Shown: positions 48,401 through 61,085 of the stretch, one piece after another
Layout of the letters: each line of letters opens with the position of its first letter
Numbering within the stretch: the stretch's first letter is position 1
Origin: Apostichopus japonicus
Lineage: Eukaryota; Echinodermata; Holothuroidea; Aspidochirotida; Stichopodidae
Direction: 5' to 3'
NCBI RefSeq assembly: GCF_037975245.1
Contig: NC_092579.1
Location: 1,665,001-1,729,000 of the forward strand
Length of the DNA stretch: 64,000 bases
Notes under the pieces: generated by a model
The model's database searches: none
Seen by the model: only the letters and a program-made list of their open reading frames with translations
Told to the model about the DNA's origin: nothing
Program-made: the position numbers and the translations under genes

Positions 48401-49894
48401 CGTATGAATATAACAGTAAAGTTCGCATCATCCAATTATATTAACACACGCTCTGTATGAACGTATGTTTTTTTTGGGTCGCTTTCCATTGCCCCTACTT
48501 ATCTGTGGTCCAGTCCGATATGGCCGTTACTTTCGTGTAGCTACTACGGTTTCGTTCGAAGAATGATTAAATGTTACGCAGTACGGGTGAACCATTCCAA
48601 GTGGTTTTCTTCCGTAGAATTCACTGTACTAATGTGCATTATAAACAAATAATTATAGAATGATAATGATTGAACTTTTACCAACAACCATTCTTAGTCC
48701 CTTAAAATTCCTTAATACCTTGTCATGCATTAGTAAAATAAGTTGTTGCTACTTTTCTGGGCCAGTTTAGGGCGTACGGGACTCATACTCACATACCCCG
48801 TGACTGAAGGCCCGCATATCCTATATGCGTACTAACATTAGACCTATGTTGTAGTCTAGGCCGAGTTGGGTTTTATGTTGAATACGCAATGAACGGGTAC
48901 ACAGGGAACGACCGAACCGCAGAGACAGGTACCCGGTACCGATTTTTGTGGCCGATCCCATCTCTAATTTTTTAAACACCCCCCCCCTCTCTCACACACC
49001 AGTCCCCCAGGGCAACAAAATGACATAGGACAATCTTTATCATCAATCTCACGCCGGGTTAAAACAAATTAGCGAATAAGTTATCAACCTTAAGTCTGAA
49101 CAATTAAATATCAAACTAGGAAATATGTAACCAATATGAGTTCCATACTGTCCACTATAGTGTAATGAGAAATATGGAAGGATGTTTTGACCAATTTAAC
49201 TCCTCTTACCAACTGTATTATTAATTCACACAATCCATACTGTCAATGGTGCAATGAGGTTTCCAAAATAGTGACTCGGGACAATCAGGCACAGATGAAC
49301 ATTTAACTTTGCCCACGAATTATGTTGACTGTGATCAAAGTACGTCACCACTTTAAAGTCCCACTAACACTTACGACCACGTGAACCGCATATCTGCTGC
49401 CACCTATTATACCGAAAAGTACGTTCAAAAGATGGATCCTTAGAACCCTGTATGATTGACAGATGACTTCCTGAACAATTTCGACATCCCCACAAAGACG
49501 TTACTAAGGGGCAATTTAAACCTGATACCCATATAATATAATTACTGGGACTCGATGATGTAGTTACCTGCAAGTTCAAGTATGTCTAGTTTTGATTTGC
49601 ATTTCCTTCACCATTACTTCAGAATTTCCAGTAATCACCCCGCAAGCTGAACTGTATACGGATTCATGCATGATTTCTCGCAACGGCGTCGGTTGCATGT
49701 ATACCTCTAAAATGTTTTCCAGATCGCTAGTACTTAGTGAATTTCTGGACTGTCAAAGAGTCAACAGCAGCAGTTTGAAATATAATTTGACAAAAACTGC
49801 GCAGCGACAACGTTGGTTTATTATAAAGATTGAATAAGTCACCTGTATAGACAGTATTGTTGATGTTTACTTAAAAAAATATATAAAAAATACA
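45467..49894. other. Gene-free region between the block and the 7TM cluster
   Basis: I see no supported gene. Short frames at 45,501-45,778 overlap on both strands and show no domain. There is a short CA-rich stretch near 47,025-47,065. A third exon for the 7TM pseudogene at 49,895-51,706 would be expected here, but none is recognisable. Confidence 0.5.
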
Positions 49895-50636
49895 GCTCAT
49901 ATCTTTGGCAGCAAGCCTCAAAAAATGGGGGCGCTGTACAATAAAGCGAGCATTTAGAGTTGTAGCGAATATTCCGGGTCCCCTCAAAGAGAATGCACTT
50001 CTAACCATCGAATAGACGGTCATACACGAAACAAACGACTAGTGGTAAGTAGAATGCTATGTAAGACAACAAATTCACGATGAGATCTTTTTTTAGCGAA
50101 ATAATCTCGTTCGTGTATTTTTATCTCGTAGATCATGTAATGGCCACTGTTATAGTAAGAATAAGAATGGAGATGAACCAACTTCCGGGATGGTTCCAAT
50201 ATTTGAGACGAGACGTAGAAGGGCGAAGAAAATGATGCAGCTCACGTCAGAAATGAAATGCAGAAATGGAACTCCAGGTTCATGACATGTGATTGGGTTG
50301 ACGATACACCGCCATCCCTATAGCCAATTATATGCATACAACACAACAAGATGGCTGCATTCTATTTCTCCACCTTACCATTGTTATAAAGTATATCTTA
50401 CCAATCGATTCTTCTATGTATTTCATCACGTGACCATAATTATCCCACCAAAGTGGGACACATGCCAAACATTCACTAGATGATCCTTCCCGTGTTATGC
50501 TGCTATTATCATAAACCGTCTCGTAGCAGGATGTAAGATCAAAGTCCTCCTGTATTCGGGGGTCGCTGATAACCCATTGATTACTCTTCTGCCGATAATT
50601 CTCAGGATTTCCTGTTAATATTCCATTACATATGAC

Positions 50637-51655
50637 CACTGGCGGATCCAAGGGGGGGCCAAGGGGGGCCATGCCCCCCCCCCCCCCAATGGTGAGCCAA
50701 AAAGTGTTTCCGAACATCCGCTAAATCATATGATTGGAAATTTAAAAAATCGAGAGGAATAGCAGTGGTAGACTAGTCTAAACCTTTTCGTTTTCTGGTT
50801 TAAAATTAAATGCAGAGCTCCCAACTGACCCGCAATTCGCGGGAATTAGACCCGCATTCTAACACCCAAACCCGCTGACCCGCACAAGCGTCCGAAAAAA
50901 CCGCATTGTAATTGTCAAGTATACATAAAAAAATTTGCATCAAATTTTGACTTAGCAACAATCATTTCTTTAGCATTTAGTATAATAGAGTATAAAACCT
51001 CCTTTACAGCATCATTTGAACCTCAAATTAGCCTATATTTCTTTTCATTGGGGCGAGCAGCGAACATTTTCATGCCACAGGAAAGAATGAATTATCACCT
51101 ACTATTCAATTTATTGATGTTACACACAAAAAAATGCATATTTCTCAGAAAATTTTGGGTGACAAAAGCCTTTCTAAGTGCCACCATTTTACATGTAGGC
51201 ATCACCAGGATTCCAAAAAAATTCAAAAGGGGAGGGGGACACCCCCTCCCCTTATACCCCTCCCCCAGGACGGCGATTCGAGGCATGGACCAGCATTTGC
51301 CTTCTCAAGAGTTGGGAGCTATGTAAATGTATGAGCATGAGGATTTACAGTTTAACACCATTTTGCAGTTACAGGCTGGTTGTAAGAAATTTATAACCTA
51401 TGAGAAATAAAATTTCTTGAGAAAGATGATCCCAACTTTGTTTTATAAATATTTCAGAAAATTACACCTGGGAAACATTTTTTTTAGTAAATTAACATCA
51501 CCATTGTACACTTTTGTCGCACCAAATTACATCTGAGGGCATTCAGCAATAGAAAATTTTCAAAAGGGGGAGGGGGCACCCCCTTGGACCCCTCCCCCAT
51601 ATCACTCTAATGCCACTTTGGCCCCTCCCAAACAAAGGCCCTGGATCCGCCAGTG
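50637..51655. mobile_element. hAT-like non-autonomous transposon inside pseudogene exon 1
   Basis: The terminal inverted repeat is CACTGGCGGATCCA at both ends. A perfect 8-bp target-site duplication CATATGAC lies at 50,629-50,636 and 51,656-51,663. Eight-bp duplications and short TIRs are the signature of hAT elements. There is no transposase, so it was mobilised in trans. It contains a second, nested element. Exon 1 sequence resumes on both sides, which fixes the insertion site exactly. Confidence 0.85.
50813..51323. mobile_element. Nested hAT-like MITE
   Basis: Inverted ends CAGAGCTCCCAACT and CATAGCTCCCAACT, flanked by the direct repeat TAAATG (50,807-50,812 and 51,324-51,329). It is 511 bp and inserted within the 50,637-51,655 element, so it is the younger insertion. 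It encodes no protein I recognise. Confidence 0.65.
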
Positions 51656-51706
51656 CATATGACTCACACCTCTGCTCACCTACAATTCATTTTAAATCAA
51701 AATGGT

Positions 51707-53216
51707 AAGAGGCCATGTTCTCATTTCATTAATATGTTTGTCCCTATACAGACTTCTGCTGCCAACATTGGTTAATTCAATCATTCTTCTCGTGTGACGT
51801 CACTGAGTTTTGACTTCCTCTCCGCTGTAGTATTTGCCATTGAAATCGTGAACTGGAGTTTAGCGATTTGCTACGTTATTCCCGTACGAAAAATAGGCCT
51901 TTCTCTGACATTTTTCAAAATATGATACTGTGCATGGTGCGAAATATTACAATGCTTAATAACACTCTGTAATGACATTGGTCGTTTCATTCATAAGTCT
52001 CTTAGATGCATCTTCTTTGTTATGTAAGATAGCCTATTTTGAATATAAGTTTATGAAAGCAATAATAACCAGCAGATCTCTTGATAACCGACAAGAACAA
52101 GGAAAAGGGGAAAAGAAACAGAACGTGAGAATGAAAGGAGTGTATTTAATTTGGAGTAAGGGTAATATATGGTAATATATAGTAATTGGAAATATCACAT
52201 TCTGTAACATTCAGTAATTTGAGAAATTTATATCCATCTTAATTATTTATGGATTGACAATAACTACAGATGATTTATGAAAACTTCACAAGTGGGATAG
52301 GTCATCTGATCCATGATAATTCAAATAGGTCAGCAAGTAACGTGATACACGGCGGTATTTGACTCGTCACGTGACGACATACGCATGCGCATGGTGTATC
52401 TGTTGCTAACGATGATAGCACAGGAATGTACGTGATATACCTAGGACATTAGTTCTGAGAATGAATGTTGTGCTCTAAACTAGTCGTTTTATCTGGAGAG
52501 TGGGGCCCGGTGCAGTAGGTTCATAACAGGGAGAGGTTCTTTCAGTAATAATTCATCAATACGAAATCAATTTCATAGTGGAAAGAGGAAAGAAGATCGA
52601 ATAATACTATTAGTTCTAAGGATAATATACTTTCTTTTAAAAGAACGAAACTTCTTTCAATGATCGTCCAATAAGAGCACGAGAAACTTATATATGTGAC
52701 ATATTTCTTTTAATCAGAGCGATAGAAAACGACATATGTGGCATTGGTCGTCCACTTAAACTTTTTATTTGACTTTCATTACGTAACATTTGAACTCATG
52801 CAGTTACCATGCACTGTAAAACATAGTTTGATTACACTAATCGTGTTCATGATAGTTGTGAAAAACTGTAATCTATTGAAGGTTTCTTGCAAAAGGGAGC
52901 TTTTCGCTTCATTTGATATTTTACTTCTCTGACCTTTGACCTTTCCTGTATTACATGGACTGCAAAGCACAATATGGGTTACCTTTCTACAGAGTGTGAA
53001 GAAAATCAGCAGAGTCGTTTAGGTGGAATTGTAACACAAAATTGCAGATGTAACCGACACACAAATTCGAACAGCGTTCTACCCTTAACCCAGATATGGA
53101 CTTGCATTCACCTTCCACCTTCTTTTAAAATCCATTATAGGAACAGGTCTGTCAATAAAGGGTATCAGATTTTAAGCCGAGGCTTGAAACCGCAATTTAC
53201 TTCTGACATTCCGTGT
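51707..53216. other. Upstream flank of pseudogene C / 3' flank of gene A
   Basis: No gene is seen. About 52,340-52,450 resembles 57,965-58,085, upstream of gene A; both contain CACGTG motifs (52,368-52,373 here). Confidence 0.55.
52340..52450. promoter_or_regulatory. Duplicated upstream block with CACGTG, pseudogene C
   Basis: Contains GTCACGTGAC and a GTATCTGTTGCTA segment that aligns with GTATCTGGTGCTA upstream of gene A. It lies several hundred bases 5' of the pseudogene start. CACGTG is an E-box; regulatory use is inference. Confidence 0.35.
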
Positions 53217-56200
53217 TCACAAGTCAATGGCTTGTTTTCCAAATTCCATAGTTACATAAAAGCTCGTTATGAGAAGGATTGACCTTAGTGAGATCAATGG
53301 GACGTCATATTTCACGTGCTTCAGAAACCAGTCGATTTCATCCCAAAACTTCTTCTCTTTGTCGCGATTCATGAAGATCACGTTCATCTTAAAACTCTCC
53401 CAAATATAGTTGGTGTTGAATCCTCCAACAGCCAGAGGCCCAAGAGAAAAGAACATGGCGACATCGGACCAGATCATAAAATTTACGTTTTTCTCCATTA
53501 CAAACCACTCGTGGTCTTTGCTACCATCGTTGACCATGTCGTTGACCATGTAGAACCACGAGATGCTAGTCGCAGCGCCTAAGATGCAGGCGGGTATCAT
53601 TACAGACATATATGCAGCTACGCATTTTTGATAACATTTAAAATCGACCAACACGCGTCTTATTACTTGTTGGCATAGTTCTGTTTCTCCTTCAAATTTG
53701 TGTAGAAATTTCAAGAGAAGCTGAAAATGATTTTGAAAAGATATTCTTATCAGGAATATCTGGAACATAAAGCAACCCCATATAAGCTCAGCAATAGCCA
53801 CGGTTAGACAACTAATTTTATCAGGTAAGCCAGTCTGTCCCTTAACTCCTAACTTAATATATGCTCTGTAAGTTGCAGCAAAAACAGGCCAAATGAGACA
53901 TAGGACAAGGAAATGTTTCGCCGGTACTCCTGTAAGAGAGAAAGAATGTTGGTATAACTGAATTCAGAGAATTTGTGGGGGCGTGTCACATAATGTCATT
54001 TGCACAAATTACCATGTAAAGAATAGGATACATGTCTGTATTTTGAAATACTACACTTGGTGATCCATATATATATCCATAACAGCGCTTCTTTTAGAAA
54101 GAACATTGATTATCAACTGTAAGAAGACTCAGATACTTAAGTGACATCATTAACTATCTCTAATGTACGTATAGAACCCTCGTAAACATTTGGTCATTTG
54201 AACACTTGGTCATACCCCATACCTTTAGAAAATTATTTGGTGCCACCTTAGCCCCCGCACAACCCCCTTCTGCCCCAAATGAAATGTTCAACAACAAAAA
54301 ACAGGCGATACACAATACTTTAACGACTTCTATAGACCCTAATTAACTTGCTTCCACCTCCAAAATGCTGCTAAATTGGAAGCTGATATAAGCTATGGTA
54401 ATTATGGAAACTGAAATGCGCTCGCACCTCCCGCGCCAGCTTTCATTACCCGCATTCTGTGCCCCACCCTTCCAAATGTTTCCATCATCTTTTTTGCCTC
54501 CCACTTTCAAATGTCTAGCGATGTCACTGACCGTTTGATCAATATTGTATTACGTCCCTGAGTCATATAAAGTGTAAGATCGCAATATTGATCAGGTATA
54601 GGGTGTATGAAAACTGAAGAGCTGTGCAAGGATCTGTGTGGTGCATCGTACGAGTACACACTCAACCACGATAATAGTTGCTACTGTAGAGCTGCAACTA
54701 GACCTGTGTCGTGTATAGACCGGCTAGGGAATCCATTACATACATTATCAATACAACACTATTTTATTTTATTCATTATTTTAAAGATCAGCAGTATTGG
54801 CCTTAGAAATTAAACTATAAACGTTTCCAGCAATATGTTCTTAGTGGTTCTGAGTTCTTATTACATGTTCACATTTTTTTCAGGACTATTAAACTAGAAC
54901 AATTTTAAAGCCTCAACGTGGAAAACAACGTTTATAATGGCAGTAAAAATGATATTTTGAAATTTGATTATGGGGTGACAATTATTATTAATGAACTTCT
55001 GCTGGCATATTTGGGGGCAACCTTGATTACCTTTAAATCAAATGTGGACTGCATTTGATGGGTTTAAGTATTTTACATGGTACCGAAAAACTTACCAAAG
55101 TGAAAGCATGAAGAAAGAAAAAGAAAAAAACAAACAACAGAAGACAGAAGATGAAGAACTGATTTATAACCGTTACCTTTGGCAGAAAGATCCAAAAACT
55201 GAAGGCGCTGAACAATAAAGCGAGCATTCAGGGTTGTAGCCCATATTCCTGGTACCATCATAACACTTCTAACCTTCGAGCAGATGTTCATACATGGAAA
55301 GACAACTAGTGGAGAGTAGAATGCTAAGTAAGACATCAAATTCACGATGCGATCTCTTTTAGCGAAATAAGCTAGTTCCAGTACTATTATCTCGTAGGTC
55401 ATAATGGTCACTATAACAGTCAGAATAAGAATGGAGATGAACCAACTTCCGGGATGGTTCCAATATTTGAGACCTGGAAGGAAGAAAATGATGCAGCAAA
55501 TAATAAAAAAAATGAGAGAAGTGGTGAATAGATATTCAGGTTCAAAACATTGGTATATATTTACACCATTTGATTATTTCACCTATAAACGTATGTAAAT
55601 TACACCAGTCAGGTTCCTATGTCCGTGTTCGAAGCATTTCAAACACACACGCAGTGTCGTCAAAATATCAAGATCTTATCTCTAAATTTTCTGCAAGTCA
55701 TTATGTTGTGTCAAAATGCGGTTGAGTTGGTGAAATATGTTAAGTGATAAATGTTGTTTGTTTAATGTTGTTTGAAAAATAATAATTTCATCATGTTGCA
55801 ACAAACTCTTGAATTCTTCATTTATTTGATTTAAGGAATTTGGCACCCCCCACCCACCCCCACCCACCGCCCCAATTGTTAACATAGTATCTGAAAAGTT
55901 AATCATTTCTTAACTACTATATTCACAGAAAGATCTTAACATTATGATGGCACCTCAAAGTTTCCATAGGTTATCAATCACTCTCTTTCTAAAAGTAGGC
56001 GCTAACTTTTTCATCGGCTTGGGGGTACTGACAACAATAAGGTATAGAATATGTTATATATAATACTGTGTTGGCTGTGGAGACATGCTCACTTAGAAAA
56101 TACACTGAAAATTGAATACCTTGGTTCACCTACTACGTACAAGGTGGTGTTATATCACAATGGTCCAAAAACTGGACCCCATCCACAGGAAGACAGCAGC

Positions 56201-57011
56201 AGAAATTCAAACTGATTTTCGAGGCAGCATCACAATGTAATCCTTATGTTGTAGATAACTGTCACATTCTGTACTGACCATGTCCTGACCATGCAACATT
56301 GTACGATACACGTCCGTTAAACTATATCAACCAATTAAATATAGGCAAGAAGGCTACGCGTCGCAAGCGCAAAGATGACAGAGTGAACGAGTTTATATTT
56401 TTACCGGGACATGATATGATAACTGAACTATTTTACACAAAAATCGTTTATTTCACTATTTAGATTTATCATTTATCATGTTAATTGTCATTTTTTTCTT
56501 GGATATTCTTTATATATTTTGTATTCAACACTGAAAAGGCGACAGGTTGCAAAACTTACAAGTCCACTGACCCACCTTACCCGCCATACCGTTATCTTTG
56601 TGGCCAGTAGCCGACATACACCAAAGAGAAATGGTGATTGGTTATTCCTTAGATACCAATAGTAAAGTATATCTTACCAATCGACTCTTCTGTGTATTTC
56701 ATCACGTGACCATAACGATCCCACCAAAGTGATTCACATGCCAAACATTCACTAGATGATCCTTCCCATGTTATATTGCTATCATCATAAACCGTCTCGT
56801 AGCAGGACGTAAGATCAAAGTCTTCATGTTTACGGGATCGCTGATAGCCGTTAGATACAGTTCTACCGGTGTCGCGTACTCGTCGGGTATTCTTGTAAAA
56901 TTCTTTCTCACATGACATACACCTTCGCTGACCGACAATTTGTCTATGATAAAATATAGCTGATATCTTCATTATAAACCACACGATAGGAGGCCATGGT
57001 CCGTCTTCCAT
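53217..57011 (-). CDS. 7TM gustatory-receptor-like protein A
   Basis: Three exons join in frame: 57,011-56,678, 55,473-55,177 and 53,929-53,217. They use donors GTAAGA and GTAACG, acceptors TTCCAG and TTACAG, and both introns are phase 1. The product is 447 residues. Hydropathy by eye gives seven helices: two in exon 2 (SWFISILILTVIV.., IVNLMSYLAFYSPLVV..) and five in exon 3, ending LLITSFYVTMEFGKQ. The long amino-terminal part has several Cys and no signal peptide. The size, helix count, conserved last helix and lack of GPCR landmarks (no DRY, no NPxxY) suggest the gustatory-receptor-like family, reported in echinoderms and other non-insect animals. This is inference; the TYhhhhhQF motif of insect receptors is not clearly present. 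Confidence 0.7.
54598..54740 (+). pseudogene. WSC-like exon fragment inside intron 2 of gene A
   Basis: The plus strand reads MKTEELCKDLCGASYEY and then SCYCRAATRPVSC, the spacing of the second half of a WSC carbohydrate-binding domain (M.x.E.C...C....Y......CYC). There is no clear splice donor and no neighbouring exon, so it looks like a stray exon piece. Its central part is the source-like single copy of the 84-bp repeat in gene B's intron. Confidence 0.45.
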
Positions 57012-57015
57012 GATG

Positions 57016-57078
57016 TCAAGTCGATTTCTACCAGTATCAAGTCGATTTCTACCAATATCAAGCCGATTTCTACCAAAT
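57016..57078. repeat. Three 21-bp repeats 5' of gene A start
   Basis: Three direct copies of TCAAGTCGATTTCTACCA plus three bases lie immediately upstream of the ATG at 57,011, probably in the 5' leader. No reading frame extends through them into the gene. Confidence 0.75.
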
Positions 57079-59500
57079 ATTGGTTAATTCAATCAATCAT
57101 CTCGTTTTGATATCAATGCTTTCGAAATTAATTTGAAATGTCATTTTTGCTAATGTTCTACAGCCGTTCTTACTCTGCTTTATGACATTTCAATATAAAC
57201 GCAAGTTTCGTTATATATGTCTTTCATACTGGGAATTTTAAAGGAAGTATTATATTGACAGAAAGAAATAGTACAAAAGAGTTCTTTTGAAAGGTTTAAA
57301 CTTAAAAAAGAAACCAGAACTGAGACTAAATTCGAAATACAAAACTTAGAATTGCAATCAACCGTAACACAAACTAAATCACAAACTGCTCCGTTCAGTG
57401 ATTTGTGAAAGTTTAAAGTAATACTTCAGGGGCGGATTCGAAGGGAACATGAGGGGGAACAACGGCATTAACAGCTACCACTTTTGAGTAAAACCTGAAA
57501 AAGTACCACAGTTCTTAAATTAGAAGTGCCCATTCGTCAATGAAAACTACCCCTTGTCTATTTTTAGTTGATTTAATTTGTCTTGTTGTTCTGGTTTGTT
57601 ATACTAAAATGTTCTCTTCCTTTAAAAAAAAAAAGTAAAATTGAAAATGTAACAGATTTATGTTCATAATAACAAATACTATATTTTGGGAAACATTAAG
57701 CTACTGTTATTTCTGGTAAGGAAATCACAGAGGATTAATTTTGTCGTGACTTTTGACTTTTTTCCCCCTCCCTACCCCACCCCCGCAAATCACGGTCACA
57801 TGTCCCGGCACTGTCCCGCGACGTTTGTGCCCATCAGCCCCCACCAGATTCAATCTTTTTCCATTGTTTTCTTTGTTTTGAGTTTTACAAATACAGCTGT
57901 TATAAATTCACAAAAGAAGGATTTCTGTTTATGAGAGATTAATCGTAACAATGATAATATATTACTTCACGTATCACGTGATATTTCATGCAACACGTGA
58001 CGTTACAGATTATGCAATACAGTACCGTATCTGGTGCTAGCGATTAAGGCGCGGGAATGCATGTGCTCTAGGTAATAACGTGTTGCGTGCAAACAGATAT
58101 TGTTATAGAATGAAACAACGTTGTTCTAGAAACTCATTTCCGGGTGCGTGTGTGTTTGTGGGTGGGGGGGGGGCTGAATGTTTGTTGTGGAATGGCGAAT
58201 GAAGGGTCTCATAAAGGAGTGCACTGGGGTCAATTCAATTTCAATATCAATTTAATTATTCCAGTAGAAATATACAAATATTTTATAAAAAGGAGAATTT
58301 AAGAAAATGCGATATTAAAACAACCTATACAAAATGTTTGTTCATAGAAAAAAATATATAAAAACTAGAGCAATTCATTTCAGTTTATCGAATTGACAAA
58401 AACTTGCAGCTCTATGAACAAAGAAATTCTTCAACAACTGTAGGCTACTCTGTATTTTGTCAAAATATTAGGATTTCTTAGCTTTCTGTTTGATTACACG
58501 TTAAGGCTCCTTATAGGGAGGTATGCAAGAGGTGATTCTGATCATCATAAATGTTTGGTGGCCATTCTTATAAATTCAGCTCTAGCAGAGACATTCATGG
58601 TTTCCTTCATACAGTATATCGGTAATCTAAATGAAGAATCTTTGACGTGTACTTTAAAACCTTTACAATTCTATCATTATATTTTTTGCAGATTGGCACT
58701 GCATAAATGAGATGTGTGAGATATGACAGATCATTTAAAAAAAAAACACTTTCCTTTTAGGATCCTAATTTAGAAAGTGACACAATATATGCTTTATATA
58801 TATATCCAGTGGAAAGATCCACTCACTATGTACAGTAACAATACTACGGTATGAAATGTTCCCAGCAAATGAAATGAGGGCGGTATTGAAGAACTTATCA
58901 TGAATATGCTAACAATTTCTGTATCAAACACAACATATTCCAACATTTAAATACATGCTTACTACATGATATTATCCACGTTACGTGTTTATTAGCAAAG
59001 GCTTGCGTTTAGAGCTACTTATATCGAACAACAATATATATATATACCTTAGAATGCAGCATTTGACGTTTAAAATCTGAGATTATTCTGGGAGAAGGCT
59101 TACAAACTCCTTTATACGCATAGAACAAAAGTCTCACGATATAAACTATATGCTTTGTATCACCGTGCTTGATTTCAAATGTCTGTTTTTTTTACAAAGT
59201 TGTCACATAATTACAAAAATAAACAGTTGCACATCAACTCTTATCAAAATCATGTTCCTTGCAGATAACATGTTTCATGACCTCAACAGCACATGCGCAA
59301 ATATAAAATGCATAGTTTCATATAAAATCATTTGAAACTTGAAAGACACGTAACATGTCCTTACAGCGATTTCAAGCCTGGTTAGAGAGATGTCCAACAA
59401 ATCGCCCACGGTGGACAAGACTTAAACTGAGGGCAAAACATCAGGGTGCTAGAGGGATTTAACATGGTACTCATGATAAAGGCGACAGGGGCTCTCATTA
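57079..59500. other. Upstream region of gene A
   Basis: No gene is supported. It contains a lone CAGGGGCGGATTCGAAGG (57,426-57,443) resembling a hAT-like terminus without a partner, C- and G-runs near 57,765-57,785 and 58,150-58,172, and the CACGTG block at 57,965-58,085. Confidence 0.5.
57965..58085. promoter_or_regulatory. Duplicated upstream block with two CACGTG motifs, gene A
   Basis: CACGTG occurs at 57,975-57,980 and 57,994-57,999, about 1 kb 5' of the gene A start, followed by sequence shared with 52,340-52,450. It could be an ancestral regulatory element carried with the gene duplication; no direct evidence of function. Confidence 0.35.
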
Positions 59501-59535
59501 GAGAAGATAACACATTAGTGTAACAGAACAGACTT

Positions 59536-59636
59536 ACATGGAGAAGATTCCAGTGAACGATTGTTGTATTTTCTGTCCACTTCACCCTCAGGAAATGAAA
59601 ACAACAAAACACCATGAGTATCACGAGGCAAATCAA
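59536..59636 (-). CDS. Possible signal-peptide first exon
   Basis: A minus-strand ATG at 59,636 opens MICLVILMVFCCFHF, a plausible signal sequence, followed by about 18 polar residues and a good donor (CAT then GTAAGT) near 59,538. No downstream exon is recognised, so this could be chance. Confidence 0.2.
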
Positions 59637-60723
59637 GATCCATCAACATACAGAGGAGAACTTAATGAAATGTTGCTCTGATATACTAATTATGCTTCTT
59701 GAATGTATATAAACAGCGAGTTATAACTTAGATTAACCAAGCTTGAATATAACTTTACATTGCATTGGTCTTTATTGGGCCATCTTGGGACTGATGCGGA
59801 TGAACTGGCTAATACGACGCGACTGAGTCGGCAGCTACAGTATGATTGGCTGGCACGATGTGGTTAAGTCCAACTAACCACGTATTTTATTCTTGTGTGA
59901 AGATGAGTGTGGGCCTAAGTCGTTGATGTTTGTAATAAAAGGCGGTAGACTCTTGATGTAGCAGTTGATACAGTATAAACCAGGAGGTTGTCCCTGAAAA
60001 GGGCGTCACAGAATATGACCCTGTAAGAAACTGAGTTACACCAATGCTGATATTTGTATCGCAATTAACATATCAAACAAATAAAACACCATTGCTTATA
60101 CATTCCTTTACAATTAGAAATAGCAAATATGATCCGCTCATTTTAGACTTTCCGTTAACAAAAAATTAACGACTTAACGTGTCATCATAACACGTGACAC
60201 AACAATACTACATGTTACTAACTTCGCATCAAATATTTAAAGACACTTTACCTAATTTGCATATAATTAATGTGTAAGTTCATCTTCACAACCTTACAGA
60301 ATACAACAATGTAAGATAACAATGCCATTGTTCTTTTAAACCAGCCCTGACAATCCTGTTCTCTTTTCCATGGATTTGAGTGCTTGCCAGTTGCTAGATA
60401 CCTAACTGACCCAACCGTGTATTACTATGTTACGCTTACACATGCATTACGTAATCCCAGAGTTATAACAAAAGCGAAAATTCGTAGGATTTATTGACAA
60501 CACAAAATAAAAAACATAGATACCAATATCTGCATACTGAATACTTAGCTACGTTGTAATATCATTTGTCTACTGAACTACTTAGAAACTCAAAATATTT
60601 TCCAAAATCAAAATGCATATTTGACAATGAGCAAAAGAAACACGGTACCGCAAATGAAAGAGATACATATCCGACATTGGACTCAAGCGATCAAACGAGC
60701 ATCACGCTGATCGTTCCGTTTGT
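59637..60723. other. Intergenic, no supported gene
   Basis: A short plus-strand segment near 59,778-59,852 reads GHLGTDADELANTTRL, reminiscent of the end of a retrotransposon RNase H domain, but it is too short to call. The rest is AT-rich and featureless to me. Confidence 0.4.
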
Positions 60724-60972
60724 GTGTATGTATGTATTGTATGTATTTTAGATCCTCCTGCAAGCAGTAACTCTCGAAGAAGCCTCATTGGCTTATCAAA
60801 GCCGCAAGCTGACCGAAGTCAGTCTCTTACATTCATATTTAACGTCCACGATTATGAATTGTCAATTGTCAACAACTCTGAAACTGGACGACATACATTA
60901 ATCTTGGAGTGACTCGAACCGGGGACCTTGTGATTGGAAGGCACCGGCGTTAACTACTGAGCTAACACTCCT
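60724..60972 (-). mobile_element. tRNA-derived SINE with TACA tail
   Basis: On the minus strand there is a tRNA-like head (GGAGTGTTAGCTCAGTAG ... CCCGGTTCGAGTC, A and B boxes intact). GGAGTG pairs with CACTCC, but the T-stem 3' strand is missing. A body of about 170 bp follows, then an ATACATACA-type tail. It is a different family from the SINEs at 2114-2563. Confidence 0.7.
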
Positions 60973-61085
60973 TAATCATTTGTCATGTTCTACAGAGGGA
61001 AAAAGTATATATCTGTGACATAAGTGGTGTATCAGATGTTGAAGTTAAAGCTAGATTCGAAGTTTTCTATACCGACGTTCCCTCT

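Larger units (their letters stand above)
49895..51706 (-). pseudogene. 7TM receptor-like pseudogene C
   Basis: The right part matches exon 1 of gene A. Its 3' half is still open (EDFDLTSCYETVYDNSS ... EESIG, donor GTAAGA near 50,396), but the 5' half is split by the hAT-like element at 50,637-51,655. The start region also runs into a stop (ATG AGA ACA TGG then TAA in frame). The left part (about 50,208-49,895) matches exon 2. It has lost the acceptor AG, carries a TGA after an insertion and an A-run frameshift, and has lost the GT donor. Exon 3 is missing. It is a dead copy of the 53,217-57,011 gene. Confidence 0.8.

Noticed and set aside
51048-51334. Short overlapping frames near 51.1-51.3 kb
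   Set aside because: They lie inside the nested transposable element, occur on both strands and show no domain.
59778-59852. Fragment resembling the end of a retrotransposon RNase H domain
   Set aside because: Only about 20 residues resemble the motif, with no RT or other domain nearby. It is too short to annotate.
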